Shown here: positions 26,416-35,558 of the stretch, in pieces
Layout of the letters: the number at the start of each line of letters is the position of its first letter
Position numbering within the stretch: position 1 is the stretch's first letter
Assembly: GCA_019637175.1 (NCBI GenBank)
Contig: JAHBWD010000006.1
Span: 124,001-188,000 of the forward strand
Direction of reading: 5' to 3'
Source: Labilithrix sp.
Lineage (GTDB): Bacteria; Myxococcota_A; Polyangia; Polyangiales; Polyangiaceae
DNA length: 64,000 nucleotides
Notes under the pieces: generated by a model
Told to the model about the DNA's origin: nothing
Database searches by the model: none
What the model saw: only the letters and a program-made list of their open reading frames with translations
Made by a program: the position numbers and the translations under genes

Positions 26416-27111
26416 CTAGGCGTCTTCGTCGTCGTTCTCGACGCGGCGCGAGCGAAGAGGAGCGCGGCCCATCGCGTCGAGCACGCGGTCGGCGTCGAGC
26501 GCGTCGCCCACGCGCGAGAGCCCGAGCGCGCTGACGCCGAGCCCGGCCGTCGGCGCCCCGGCGGCGCGGGGCGCCGCTCCTTCGCGGGCGCTCCCCGAGG
26601 CGCCCAGCAGGCCGGTGAGGCCGCGCGCGTAGTCGGCCTCGGAGGCGGTGTAGTACCCCGCGCGCTTCAGCGCGCCCGCGAAGCCCGCGACGTCGCCGCG
26701 CGCGGCGGGTGCGAGCGCGCCGCCGAACCGCGTCTTCATGGTGCGAACGTAGTCGAGCGCTCCTTCGTCGAGCGAGCCGTACGCCCTGAAGCCGTCGCGG
26801 ATGACGATCTCGCGCCCTTCGATGACCTCGCGCGTGCGGCACTTCGCGGTCGCGCCGGACGGCCCGCGGCCCTTGATGCCGCCGAAGTTGAAGTTGTACA
26901 TGCGGTCGCCGCTCGCGGTCTCGAGCGACGCGTGCGCCGTGAGGACGTCGACGAGCTGCTCGGGCGGCGGCGCCCCTTCGGTGTGCGCCAGCGCGCGGCG
27001 GATCGCGCCGCGGATCTGCTCGCGATCGACGCGCGTGCGCTCGGGCGCGACCTCTCGCGCGGCCGGTCCCGCGGGCGGAGCGTAGGGCCCGATCGCCGCG
27101 CCGATCTTCAT
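26416..27111 (-). CDS. Flagellar-locus glucosaminidase (FlgJ C-terminal-domain-like)
   Basis: A 231-residue protein. Residues 28-165 form a glucosaminidase/muramidase domain like the C-terminal half of FlgJ: LVDVLTAHASLETASG carries the likely catalytic Glu (E63), then YNFNFGGIKG (FGIKA-like motif) and AGYYTASEADYARGL. Such enzymes open the peptidoglycan for the rod. There is no rod-cap domain; that is encoded separately at 52628. No signal peptide, so it would leave through the flagellar export gate. It starts two bases after the stop of the FlgF-like gene. Confidence 0.82.
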   Translation of the reverse strand: MKIGAAIGPYAPPAGPAAREVAPERTRVDREQIRGAIRRALAHTEGAPPPEQLVDVLTAHASLETASGDRMYNFNFGGIKGRGPSGATAKCRTREVIEGREIVIRDGFRAYGSLDEGALDYVRTMKTRFGGALAPAARGDVAGFAGALKRAGYYTASEADYARGLTGLLGASGSAREGAAPRAAGAPTAGLGVSALGLSRVGDALDADRVLDAMGRAPLRSRRVENDDEDA

Positions 27112-27113
27112 CG

Positions 27114-27839
27114 CTACTCGACCGCCGTCGGGACCGTGGTGAGGAGCTTGCGATCGATCTCGCCGAACTGATCGAGCACCTTCTGGAACGCCTCGAACGT
27201 GCGGCTCGCCGTCATCAGCTCGGTCATCGCGACCATCGGCTGGGCGTTCGACTCCTCGAGCGCGCCCACGGTGAGCGGCTCGCTCGCCGCGGTCGCCGCG
27301 CCCGCGCCCCCGATCGCGAGGAGGGAGCTGCCCTCGGGCTCGAGCGCGTCGGGCCGCTCGAACTTGACGAGCTTCAGCTTGCCGGCGACGCCGTCGCCCA
27401 CTTTGACCGAGCCGTCGGGATCGATGCGCACCTCTCCGGCGCCCGACACCTTGATCGGCGCGCCGTCTTCGCGCGCGACCGGCGTGCCCGACGCGGTCTT
27501 GAGGGTGCCGTCCTTGTCGAGCGTGAGGTTGCCGGCGCGGGTGTAGCGCTCGCCGCGCGGCGTGGTCACCGCGAGGTAGACGCCCGGCGGCAGCGCGACG
27601 TCGAGACCGCGCTCGGTCACGCGCGTCGCGCCCGGCGTCGTGTCGATCGCCGTGCGCGAGGTCGCCGCGTAGCGCAGGCCGCCGTCTCGCGCGACGGCGC
27701 CCGCGAGCGCCTGCCGGAAGACGGGCCGCAGCCGCTGATACCCCGTCGAGGACGCGTTCGCGACGTTGAGCGCCGTCGTGTCGAGCGCGTTCTGCTGCGC
27801 GACCGCCCCGCTGAGTGCAACATACACGCCCTTGCTCAT
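27114..27839 (-). CDS. flgF: Flagellar proximal rod protein FlgF
   Basis: A 241-residue rod/hook-family protein. The N-terminal motif reads VALSGAVAQQNALDTTALNVANASSTGYQ, the TRAGNLTLDKDGTL strand pair follows at about 100, and the C-terminal helix region is SNAQPMVAMTELMTASRTFEAFQKVLDQF. Length and spacing fit FlgF better than the longer FlgG, which is encoded at 49411. It forms the proximal rod segment next to FlgG. Its place beside fliA, far from flgG, is unusual. Eight bases separate it from the fliA stop. Confidence 0.85.
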   Translation of the reverse strand: MSKGVYVALSGAVAQQNALDTTALNVANASSTGYQRLRPVFRQALAGAVARDGGLRYAATSRTAIDTTPGATRVTERGLDVALPPGVYLAVTTPRGERYTRAGNLTLDKDGTLKTASGTPVAREDGAPIKVSGAGEVRIDPDGSVKVGDGVAGKLKLVKFERPDALEPEGSSLLAIGGAGAATAASEPLTVGALEESNAQPMVAMTELMTASRTFEAFQKVLDQFGEIDRKLLTTVPTAVE

Positions 27840-27846
27840 GGCTCTC

Positions 27847-28551
27847 TCACTCCTTGCCGATCGCGGCGCGGAGCCTGTGCACCGCCTCCGTGTGAAGCTG
27901 CGCGACGCGCGTCTCGCTCACGTCGAGGATCGTCGCGGTCTCGCGCGGCGTGCACTCCTCCGTGTAGTAGAGGGCGAGCAGCGCCTGGAGCTTGTCGGGC
28001 AGCGCTTGGATCGCGCGCGCGACCGCCGACGCCATCTCCTCGCGGCGCGCGGGATCGTCGCCGAGCTCGACGCCGTCGGGATCGACGTCGAGGTCGATGA
28101 CCTCGAGGCGGTTCATCCCCGCGCGATCGAGCGACGACAGCGTCGCGTGGTACTCGGCGAGCGGCAGGCCGAGCTCCGACGCGATCTCCTCTTCGTCCGG
28201 GGCGCGACCGAACCGCTTGGAGAGCTCGCCGATCGCGCGCGCCAGCTTTCGCGACGCGGCGCGGGCCTCTCTCGCGTGCGCGTCGAGGCCGCGCAGGAAG
28301 TCGAGCATCGCGCCGCGCATCTTGTAGGTGGCGTACGCCTCGAACGCCGCTTCGTCGGCGTCGTCGCTCGCGCGGGCGAAGGCGTCGACGAGGCCGGTCC
28401 ACGCGCAGCTCGTCAAGTCGGCGACGCTGATCCCGGCGGGCACCTTGCGCGCGAGGCGCATCGCGGCGCGCCGCACGATCGGCAGATACTTCCGGTAGTC
28501 CTCGGTGGAGAGGACGCGCGCGGCGCGCTGCTCGGCGGCGACGACGCTCAC
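27847..28551 (-). CDS. fliA: Flagellar sigma factor FliA (sigma-28)
   Basis: A 234-residue sigma-70 family protein lacking region 1. Region 2 spans about 18-95 (YRKYLPIVRRAAMRLARKVP, AYATYKMRGAMLDFLR, the sigma-28 signature). Region 3 is at 95-150 (ARAIGELSKRFGRAPDEEEI). Region 4 is at 175-230 (LPDKLQALLALYYTEECTPRE, ILDVSETRVAQLHTEAV). It directs RNA polymerase to late flagellar promoters such as the candidate before fliC. The GTG start overlaps the flhF stop as GTGA. The matching anti-sigma factor FlgM is encoded at 53000. Confidence 0.94.
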   Translation of the reverse strand: MSVVAAEQRAARVLSTEDYRKYLPIVRRAAMRLARKVPAGISVADLTSCAWTGLVDAFARASDDADEAAFEAYATYKMRGAMLDFLRGLDAHAREARAASRKLARAIGELSKRFGRAPDEEEIASELGLPLAEYHATLSSLDRAGMNRLEVIDLDVDPDGVELGDDPARREEMASAVARAIQALPDKLQALLALYYTEECTPRETATILDVSETRVAQLHTEAVHRLRAAIGKE

Positions 28552-29540
28552 GTCGTCTCCTCGAGGACGCCGAGCGCGGCGAGCACGTTCCGGAGATCGG
28601 CCGGCGCGAAGTCCTCGGGGACGCGAGGCCCGTTGCACAAGACGGAGAGCGGGAGCTTCGCGGCCCACGCGCCGTGCACGAGGCCGCCGGGCGCCGTGGT
28701 CTCGTCGATCTTGGTCACGCAGATGCCGGTCGGGCCGAGCGGCGCGAAGGTGGAGACGATGCGCGCGGCGTCGGTCGCGCGCGTCGCGGCCGTCATGCAC
28801 AAGAGCGTCGTGATCGCTCCGCCGTCATCGCGGAGCGAGGGGAGAGCCGCCTCGGGCGCCGTCGCCGTCGGCGTGCGCCCCGCGGTGTCGACGATGACCA
28901 GATCGGCCGTCTCCGCAGAGACCACCGCGGTGAGCTCGGCGCTGCTGCGCGCGACGTGGAACGACGCGTCGATGAGCTCGGCGTAGCGCTCGAGTTGATC
29001 GAACGCGCCCACGCGAAAGCCGTCGCTCGAGACGAGCGCGACCGACTGGCCCGCCATCCGCGCGCGCGCCGCGAGCTTCGCGGCGGTCGTCGTCTTCCCC
29101 ACGCCGGAGAGGCCCACGAGCGCGACGACACGCCGGTTGGCGGCGGCGTCGACCCACGGCTCGAGCGGGACGAGGTTCGCGACGAGCCTGAGGACGCCGG
29201 CCGCGTCGATCGCGTCGCTCTGCTTGGCGAGCGTCGCCACGCGCGTGGCGGCTCCACCCTCGACGCCGAGCGTGCGCAGCACGGTCGCGACGCGATCGCC
29301 TCGCTTCTTCGGCGCCGGCGCGATGCCGTCGAGCGTCATCCGAATCGCGGCGAGCTCCCGCGCGAGCTCGGGAGACTGCCCGCGGGTGATGAGCGACCGG
29401 AGCGCGCGCACCTCGTTGCGCAGCTCTGCGCGCAGCGCGTCGACCTCACGCGATTCGCGGCCGGTCTCGCCGCGGGAGTAGACCTCCGCGGCAAACGGCA
29501 GCACGTCGCGCGATCGTTCGGTCTTCGATGCGGTGTTCAT
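28548..29540 (-). CDS. flhF: Flagellar SRP-type GTPase FlhF
   Basis: A 330-residue SRP-family GTPase. The N-terminal basic/helical segment is at 1-80, the N domain at 80-135, and the G domain from 137, with Walker A GLSGVGKT (143-150), SSDGFRVGAFDQLERYAEL, DTAGR (218-222) and TKIDE (about 276). FlhF marks the site and limits the number of flagella, usually at a pole, together with FlhG. No flhG follows; fliA overlaps directly, where flhG normally sits. The gene starts 25 bp after the flhA stop. Confidence 0.95.
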   Translation of the reverse strand: MNTASKTERSRDVLPFAAEVYSRGETGRESREVDALRAELRNEVRALRSLITRGQSPELARELAAIRMTLDGIAPAPKKRGDRVATVLRTLGVEGGAATRVATLAKQSDAIDAAGVLRLVANLVPLEPWVDAAANRRVVALVGLSGVGKTTTAAKLAARARMAGQSVALVSSDGFRVGAFDQLERYAELIDASFHVARSSAELTAVVSAETADLVIVDTAGRTPTATAPEAALPSLRDDGGAITTLLCMTAATRATDAARIVSTFAPLGPTGICVTKIDETTAPGGLVHGAWAAKLPLSVLCNGPRVPEDFAPADLRNVLAALGVLEETT

Positions 29541-29565
29541 GAAACGAGCTCCTCGTGATGCGCGC

Positions 29566-31647
29566 TCATGCGGCGCTCAGACGGTCGACGATGCGGAGGG
29601 GAACGGTGGGATCGATCTCGCGGAAGGAAGCGACGGAGAGCTGCGGGACCTTGCGCTCGACGATCGCCCGCACGTAGCGGCGGAGATCGGGCGCCGTGAC
29701 GACGAGCGGGGAGGCGGACCGCGACGCGAACGCCGAGAGCGAGGCCTCTGCGCGCGCGGTCAGGGTGCGGAGCATCTCCGGATCGAGTGCACCTCCCGTG
29801 CCGTTCGCGATTTCCATGAGCGAAGAGCGCAGCACCTGCTCGATGCGAGGATCGAGCGTCAACGCGGCGACGGTGCCGTCGGTGTTCTTGAAGCGCGCGG
29901 TGATCTGGAGCACGAGGCGCTCGCGCACGAGCTCCGTGAGCTGCTCCGGATCCTTCGTCTGCGCGGACAGCTCCGCCACCGCCTCGAGGATCGCGCGCAT
30001 GTCGCGGACGGAGACGCCCTCGCGCACGAGGTTCTTGAGGACGCGCGTGAGGTCGCCGAGGGGGAGCATCGTCGGCACGACGTCGTCGACCAGGCGCGGC
30101 GCCCTGCGCGCGAGCACGTCGAGCAGGTGCTGCACCTCTTGGCGCCCGAGGAGGCGATGTGCGTTCTGGCGGAGCACCTCGCCGAGGTGCGTCGCGAGGA
30201 TGGTCGCGTGATCGACGACCGTGTACCCGAGCGCCTCGCCGAGCTCGCGGTCGCGCTGCGCGATCCAGAGCGCCGGCATGCCGAACGTCGGATCCGTCGT
30301 GGGCTCACCTTCGATGGCCGGCGCCGATCCCGATCCGTCGATGGCGAGCACGCGGCCGTGCGCGCACTCGCCCTTGGCGACCTCGAGGCCGGAGATGAGC
30401 ACGCGGTAGCCGCCCGGCGAGAGCTCCAGGTTGTCGGAGACGTGCACCGGAGGAACGACGAGGCCGAGCTCGCGCGCGAGCTCCTCGCGCAGCTTGCCGA
30501 CGCGCTCGGTGAGCGTTCCGCCGTGCGAAGCTTCCACCGTCGGCACGAGCTCGTAGCCGAGCTCGATCGAGAGCGCGTCGACCGTGAGGGCCGCGTCGAC
30601 CGCCTCGGCGGGCGATCGGGGCGCCGGCGCGGCGTGCTCGGCCTCGGCGCCGGCGGCGCTCGCCTTCGCCGCGATGCGGCGCGCGGCGAACACGATGGCG
30701 CCGGCGAGCGCGAGGCACGGCAGCGCCGGCATGCCGGGCATGAACGCGAGCACCGTCAAGATGATGGCGGTGATGATGACGGCCGGCCGTCGGCCGAAGA
30801 ACTGCGAGGCGAGCGCGCGGCCGAGCTGCTCGCCGGTCGCCGTTCGCGTCACGACGATGCCGGAGGCGGCCGAGATCAAGAGCGCGGGGATCTGCGAAGC
30901 GAGCGCGTCGCCGACGCTGAGCACCGAGAACGTCTCCGCCGCGCGATCGACGGGCATCCCGCGCGAGACGCCGAGGACGAGGCCGCCGATCAGGTTGATC
31001 GCCATGATCAAGAGGCCCGCGATGGCGTCGCCGTGGACGAACTTGCTCGCGCCGTCCATCGCGCCGAAGAAGTCGGCCTCGCGCTCGAGCTCGCGCCGGC
31101 GCGTGCGCGCCTGATCTTGCGTCAACGCGCCGGCGCCGAGGTCGGCGTCGATCGCCATCTGCTTGCCGGGCATCGCGTCGAGCGTGAAGCGGGCGGCGAC
31201 CTCGGCGACGCGCCCCGCGCCCTTCGTGACGACGACGAAGTTGATGACGGTCAGGATGAGGAAGACGACGAGGCCGACGAGGACGTTGCCCTCGACGACG
31301 AAGCGGCCGAACGCCTCGACGACCGATCCCGCGGAGCCCTGACCCTCGCCGCCGTGGAGGAGGATGAGGCGGGTGGTGGCGACGTTGAGGCTCAGGCGGA
31401 GGAGCGTCGCGACGAGCACGAACGCCGGGAACGCGCTGAACTCGAGGGCTTGCTCGATGAAGAGCGCCGTCAGGAACACGCCGATCGAGAGCGCCATCGA
31501 CAGCGCGATCAGCGTGTCGAGCAGCACGGGCGGCAGCGGGAGGATCATCATCAGGATCACGCAGATGATCCCGACGGGTACGACAGCGTCCCAGAGGCGA
31601 TTCTTATCGTCCGTCGCGGCGGCTTTGGCCGTCATGCCCTCCGTCAA
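29566..31647 (-). CDS. flhA: Flagellar export gate protein FlhA
   Basis: A 693-residue inner membrane protein. The N-terminal half has about eight membrane segments with the FHIPEP-type signature (PAFVLVATLLRLSLNVATTRLIL) and the cytoplasmic loop KGAGRVAEVAARFTLDAMPGKQ. The soluble C-terminal half (about 340-693) binds chaperone-substrate complexes. It is the ion-driven core of the type III export apparatus. The TTG at 31647 overlaps the flhB stop (TTGA); the ATG at 31635 is an alternative start four codons later. All expected domains are present and length is normal. Confidence 0.96.
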   Translation of the reverse strand: MTEGMTAKAAATDDKNRLWDAVVPVGIICVILMMILPLPPVLLDTLIALSMALSIGVFLTALFIEQALEFSAFPAFVLVATLLRLSLNVATTRLILLHGGEGQGSAGSVVEAFGRFVVEGNVLVGLVVFLILTVINFVVVTKGAGRVAEVAARFTLDAMPGKQMAIDADLGAGALTQDQARTRRRELEREADFFGAMDGASKFVHGDAIAGLLIMAINLIGGLVLGVSRGMPVDRAAETFSVLSVGDALASQIPALLISAASGIVVTRTATGEQLGRALASQFFGRRPAVIITAIILTVLAFMPGMPALPCLALAGAIVFAARRIAAKASAAGAEAEHAAPAPRSPAEAVDAALTVDALSIELGYELVPTVEASHGGTLTERVGKLREELARELGLVVPPVHVSDNLELSPGGYRVLISGLEVAKGECAHGRVLAIDGSGSAPAIEGEPTTDPTFGMPALWIAQRDRELGEALGYTVVDHATILATHLGEVLRQNAHRLLGRQEVQHLLDVLARRAPRLVDDVVPTMLPLGDLTRVLKNLVREGVSVRDMRAILEAVAELSAQTKDPEQLTELVRERLVLQITARFKNTDGTVAALTLDPRIEQVLRSSLMEIANGTGGALDPEMLRTLTARAEASLSAFASRSASPLVVTAPDLRRYVRAIVERKVPQLSVASFREIDPTVPLRIVDRLSAA

Positions 31648-32723
31648 GCACGCCGTGTGCCGCCGAAGGCTCCTCGCTTCTTGAGGCGATAGACGAACGC
31701 GAGCACCTGCGCGACGGCGGCGAAGTGGGCTTGGGGCACCGGTCTGCCGACGGGCACCTCCGCGTTGAGCGCGCGCGCGAGCGGCCGATTCTCGAGGATC
31801 GGGATCGCGTGGCGCCGGCCTTCCTCGCGGATCCGGAGCGCGACCTCGTCGACGCCCTTCGCCACGACGACGGGCGCGGCGTCACGAGGTCCGTAGCGGA
31901 GCGCCACCGCGACGTGCGTCGGATTCGTGACGATCGCGTCGGCGCCTTTGACGGCGCCGATCGCGCGCTGCCTCGCGAGGGCGCGCGCGCGGGCCTTCAT
32001 TCGGCCCTTCGCCTTGGGGTCGCCGTCTTGCTGGCGCGCCTCGTCCATTCGCTCCTGGCGCGTCATGCGCATCTCTTTCTGCAAGGAGAACCAGGCCTGC
32101 GCGTAGTCGATCGCGGCGAGCACGAAGAGCGCGGCGACGAGGGCGACGACGACGCGGAGGACGCCCGTGACCGCGCCCTCGGCGGAGGCGGCGACGGGCG
32201 CTCGTGACGCCGCGAGCACGACGGGCAGCTCCCGGGCGAGCGCCTGCCACGCGACGACGCCCACCGCCGACACGCGGAGCAGCGAGAGCCCGAGCTCGAC
32301 GAGGTTCGTCTTGAAGGCGAAGAGGCGCTCGAGGCCGCTCTTGGGATCGAGCCTGTCGAGCTTCACCGAGATCGCGTCTGTGTTGATCCTGAAGCCGACC
32401 TGCGCGGCGCTCGCGAGCACGGCGAGGACGGCGGCGGCAGCGAGCAGCGGCGAGACCTCGCCGACGATCGGCGACGTCGCCGCGCGCGTGGCGCCGACGA
32501 CGCCTAGGCGCTCGAGCGCGGAAAGATCGCCGATCGAGCGCTCGAAGAGGTTCTGGGCCGCCGCGCGGAGCGCCGCGCGCGTGGCGAAGAGGCCGACGAG
32601 GACCGCCGCCGTCGCGACCAGACCCCCGAGATCCTTGGCCTTCGCGTAGCGGCCTTGCTTGCGAAACTCCTCGCGCCGCGCGTCGGTCGCCTCGAATGAC
32701 TTCTCGCCGTGCGACTCTGCCAC
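31644..32723 (-). CDS. flhB: Flagellar export apparatus protein FlhB
   Basis: A 359-residue protein with four membrane segments between about 30 and 215 and a cytoplasmic domain with the autocleavage motif NPTH at 267-270 (VTNPTHVAVALRYG). The N-terminus KSFEATDARREEFRKQGRYAKAKDL is typical. Cleavage at N-P switches the apparatus from rod/hook to filament substrates, together with FliK. The start is GTG at 32723, one base after the fliR stop. Overlaps flhA. Confidence 0.95.
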   Translation of the reverse strand: MAESHGEKSFEATDARREEFRKQGRYAKAKDLGGLVATAAVLVGLFATRAALRAAAQNLFERSIGDLSALERLGVVGATRAATSPIVGEVSPLLAAAAVLAVLASAAQVGFRINTDAISVKLDRLDPKSGLERLFAFKTNLVELGLSLLRVSAVGVVAWQALARELPVVLAASRAPVAASAEGAVTGVLRVVVALVAALFVLAAIDYAQAWFSLQKEMRMTRQERMDEARQQDGDPKAKGRMKARARALARQRAIGAVKGADAIVTNPTHVAVALRYGPRDAAPVVVAKGVDEVALRIREEGRRHAIPILENRPLARALNAEVPVGRPVPQAHFAAVAQVLAFVYRLKKRGAFGGTRRA

Positions 32724-32724
32724 C

Positions 32725-33504
32725 TCACCGCACCCCCAGCACGATCCGCTCGAGCACCGAAGGCACCTCGGCGAGGTGGGCGACCACCGCGGCGAGCGTG
32801 TCGCCGGCGCCGACCGCGAAGACGAGGAAGCCGCTCGCGAACATCAGCGCGAGGCCGACGCTGAAGATCTGGAGCGACGGCGCGGCGCGGGCGACGAGCC
32901 CGAGCGAGAGCTGCACGGCGAGCGAGACGGTGAGCACCGGCATGGCCAGGCCGAGCCCGCAGTCGATCGAGCGCGACGTCCACGTGAGCAGCCCCGGCAG
33001 GAGCGCCGCCGGATCGGGGAACGAGCCGAGAGGCACGATGCGCACGGAAGCAATGACCGCGCCGATGACGACGCGGTGCGCGCCGACCGCGAAGGCGCCG
33101 AGCGTCGCGGCGCCGGTGAGGATGCGCGCGAGGGGATCGTCGTTCGAGCCGTGCAGCGGATCGTACGAGGACGCGAAGGTGAGCCCCATGGCGTGGGCGA
33201 GCGTCGCGCCGACGACCTCGGCGGCGCTCATTCCGATGCGGAAGACGAAGCCGATGGCCGCGCCGGTGGCCGCCTCGGCCAGCGTCGCGAGGACGACGCC
33301 GGGCCCGATCGCGCCGCCGGGGCCCGTCACGCCGGCGGGCGGGGCGATCGGCGCGACGGAGGCCGCGAGCAAGAGCACGAGGCCGATCTTGATCTTCGTC
33401 GGGACGAGCGGCCCGGGGAACGGCGACACCGCGACGAAGGCGCTCATGCGCGTGGCGACGAGCGCGAAGGCGATCGCCATCGAGATCGCGAGATCGCGGA
33501 TCAT
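32725..33504 (-). CDS. fliR: Flagellar export apparatus protein FliR
   Basis: A 259-residue membrane protein with about six hydrophobic segments, e.g. ISMAIAFALVATRMSAFVAVSPFP at the N-terminus and LQIFSVGLALMFASGFLVFAVG near the C-terminus. RMSAFVAVSPFPGP and VPTKIKIGLVLLL are recognisable FliR features. It forms the export gate ring with FliP and FliQ. The ATG overlaps the fliQ stop (ATGA). Confidence 0.93.
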   Translation of the reverse strand: MIRDLAISMAIAFALVATRMSAFVAVSPFPGPLVPTKIKIGLVLLLAASVAPIAPPAGVTGPGGAIGPGVVLATLAEAATGAAIGFVFRIGMSAAEVVGATLAHAMGLTFASSYDPLHGSNDDPLARILTGAATLGAFAVGAHRVVIGAVIASVRIVPLGSFPDPAALLPGLLTWTSRSIDCGLGLAMPVLTVSLAVQLSLGLVARAAPSLQIFSVGLALMFASGFLVFAVGAGDTLAAVVAHLAEVPSVLERIVLGVR

Positions 33505-33761
33505 CGGACGACCGTCTCGATGCCCGTGAAGCAGCGGCGGGTGTAGCCGATGAGGCTCGCGGAGAGCGTCGAACCGAGGGCGACGATGATCGCCGCCACG
33601 CACACGAGCTTGACGATGAAGCTGAGGCTCGCCTCGTTCACCTGCACGACGGCCTGCGCGAGGCCGACCGCGATGCCCGCGAGGAGCGCCGCGGCGAGCA
33701 AGGGGCCGCCGACGTACGCGACCGTCGAGAGGGCGTCGACGACGAGGCGCGTCGGGTCCAT
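33501..33761 (-). CDS. fliQ: Flagellar export apparatus protein FliQ
   Basis: An 86-residue protein with two hydrophobic hairpin helices (VGGPLLAAALLAGIAVGLAQA and FIVKLVCVAAIIVALGS), separated by VVQVNEASLSF, close to the canonical Q-x-x-E-x-S-L-S-F. Standard length for FliQ. The ATG shares one base with the fliP stop (TGATG) and the stop overlaps the fliR start. Order fliP-fliQ-fliR is the conserved one. Confidence 0.94.
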   Translation of the reverse strand: MDPTRLVVDALSTVAYVGGPLLAAALLAGIAVGLAQAVVQVNEASLSFIVKLVCVAAIIVALGSTLSASLIGYTRRCFTGIETVVR

Positions 33762-34426
33762 CAGCCGAAGCTCCGCAGGAGCGATCCGACGAGGAGGTGC
33801 CATCCGTCGACGGCGACGAAGAGGAGCAGCTTGAGCGGCAGGCTGATGCTCTGCGGCGGCATCATCATCATGCCGAGCGCCATCAAGACCGCCGCGACGA
33901 CGAGATCGATCACGAGGAAGGGAAGGAGCACCATGACGCCCATCTGGAACGCCGTCGTGAGCTCGCTCACGACGAACGCGGGCGCCGCCATGCGCATCGA
34001 CACTTCCTCTTCGGTGCGCGGCATCGGCGCCTTCGCGGCGTCGTAGAAGAGCGCGAGATCCGCCTCGCGCGTCTGCCTCAACATGAAGGCGCGGAGCGGG
34101 ACGACGCCGCGCTCGATCGCCTCCGTCTCGTTGATCTTGCCGGCGACGAAGGGCTCGTAGGCGTCTTTGGCGATCGCGCTCGTCACCGGCGCCATCGTGA
34201 ACGCCGTGATGCAGAGCGCGATGCCGACGAGCACCTGGCTCGGCGGCGCTTGCTGCGCGCCGAGCCCTTGCTTGACGAACGAGAGCACGACGGCGACGCG
34301 CGTGAACGACGTCATCGTGAGGATGATCGCGGGCAGGAGGGAGAGCAGCGTGAGGATCGCGAGCACCTTGAGCTGCGGCGCGACCCCCGCCGAGCCGCCG
34401 AGCGCGCCCGCGAGATCCGGTGTCAT
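33761..34426 (-). CDS. fliP: Flagellar export apparatus protein FliP
   Basis: A 221-residue protein. LAILTLLSLLPAIILTMTSFTRV and AVVLSFVKQGLGAQQAPPSQVLVGIAL are the FliP signatures. The conserved cytoplasmic/periplasmic stretch APAFVVSELTTAFQMG is followed by the final membrane segments with MALGMMMMPPQSISLPLKL. The N-terminus lacks a clear cleavable signal peptide, shorter than in E. coli. It forms the pentameric core of the export gate. Overlaps fliO and fliQ. Confidence 0.95.
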   Translation of the reverse strand: MTPDLAGALGGSAGVAPQLKVLAILTLLSLLPAIILTMTSFTRVAVVLSFVKQGLGAQQAPPSQVLVGIALCITAFTMAPVTSAIAKDAYEPFVAGKINETEAIERGVVPLRAFMLRQTREADLALFYDAAKAPMPRTEEEVSMRMAAPAFVVSELTTAFQMGVMVLLPFLVIDLVVAAVLMALGMMMMPPQSISLPLKLLLFVAVDGWHLLVGSLLRSFG

Positions 34427-35217
34427 CGCTTGCCTCCGAGCGCGAGTGAGAGGCCGCGCGCCTGGCCTTCGATCTCGCGCGGCGCGCGCTTGCGGCTTTG
34501 CGCGCGCGGCTTCGGCGCCGGGGCCGGCTCGATCGGGTCGAGATCGTCGTCATCGGCGTAGCGCGCGGTGGCGAACGCGGCGCGGGCGCTCGAGCGCGCG
34601 GGCGCCGGCGCGGCGGGCGCGGGCGGCGCGCTCGCCGCGGGTCCGAGATCGAGGCCTCCGAAGAGCGCGCGGGCGCGCGCGCCGATCTCGCTCGCGGTCT
34701 TCGTTCGCGCGGCCGGCTCCTGGCGCGCGATCTCCTGCGGGGCCGTCGCTTCGCTCGGCGCGTCGACCGCGTCGTCGTGGCCGTCGAGGATCGCGAGCGT
34801 CTGCATGCTCGACGGCGTCACGCCGACGAGCAGGCGCATGCCGCCGACCTCGACCACGGCGAGCTCGCCTCGCAAGCCCATCGCCGTGCGACCGACGACC
34901 CGCACGGTCGCGGGCTTCGCGACGGCCTTTCCGTCTCGACGTCGCTTGCGCCAGGCGACGAAGCCCGCCGCGCCGAGCAACGTCGCGAACGCGACCTTGT
35001 AGAACCACGGCGTCGAGGTCGGCTCGCTCGAGAACGTGACCGGCTTGCCCGGGCGGAGGGCGAGCGGCGCCGGAGCCGGAGCCGGCTCGGGCGCCGGAGC
35101 CGGCGGCGTCGGAGCCGCGGTGTGGGTCTCTGTCGCCTGCGCCGGAGCGTCGGCGAGCGCCGGCCCGGTGACGGCGAGCGTCAACGCCATGACGGTCGTC
35201 GAGAGCGCGCGCTTCAT
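34423..35217 (-). CDS. fliO: FliO-like export assembly protein with long cytoplasmic tail
   Basis: A 264-residue protein in the fliO position between fliN and fliP. Cleavable signal peptide to about residue 22, Pro/Ala-rich periplasmic stretch 30-55, a membrane segment at about 72-89 followed by RKRRRDGK, then a FliO-type beta domain (VRVVGRTAMGLRGELAVVEVGGMRLLVGV). The remaining 110 residues are a disordered-looking acidic/Pro/Ala tail ending in a basic patch (KPRAQSRKRAPREIEG). FliO helps FliP assemble. The tail is roughly twice the family's usual length. Overlaps fliN and fliP as ATGA. Confidence 0.85.
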   Translation of the reverse strand: MKRALSTTVMALTLAVTGPALADAPAQATETHTAAPTPPAPAPEPAPAPAPLALRPGKPVTFSSEPTSTPWFYKVAFATLLGAAGFVAWRKRRRDGKAVAKPATVRVVGRTAMGLRGELAVVEVGGMRLLVGVTPSSMQTLAILDGHDDAVDAPSEATAPQEIARQEPAARTKTASEIGARARALFGGLDLGPAASAPPAPAAPAPARSSARAAFATARYADDDDLDPIEPAPAPKPRAQSRKRAPREIEGQARGLSLALGGKR

Positions 35218-35519
35218 CGCGCGCTCCCTTCGGTCGTGACGATCTCGGTGATGCGGATCCCGTAGCGATCGCCGACGACGACGGCCTCGCCGCGCCCGAT
35301 CAGGCGGCCGTTGACGAAGAGCTCGAGGGGCTCACCGGCCCCCTTGTCGAGCTCCACCATCGCGCCCGGTCCGAGCTTCACGACGTCGGCGATGCGCATG
35401 CGGCGGCGGCCGATTTCGAGCGTCAGCTCGACCTCGACGTCGCGCAGGAACGCCATGCCGCCGTGCGCGGGCTCCGGATCGTTCTTCGGGGTTGCTTGGA
35501 TGGGCGGTGTCGATTCCAT
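35214..35519 (-). CDS. fliN: Flagellar switch protein FliN
   Basis: A 101-residue protein. From residue 24, LRDVEVELTLEIGRRRMRIADVV starts the SpoA domain, continuing LGPGAMVELDKGAGEPLELFVNGRLIGRGEAVVVGDRYGIRITEI. This is the complete FliN core with a short N-terminus. It forms the lower C-ring with FliM and binds FliH. GAGGAG lies eight bases before the ATG. A 39-bp gap separates it from fliM and its stop overlaps fliO. Confidence 0.95.
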   Translation of the reverse strand: MESTPPIQATPKNDPEPAHGGMAFLRDVEVELTLEIGRRRMRIADVVKLGPGAMVELDKGAGEPLELFVNGRLIGRGEAVVVGDRYGIRITEIVTTEGSAR

Positions 35520-35558
35520 GACGGCGCTCCTCGCTCGGTGGGTGCGGAGGAGAGACCT

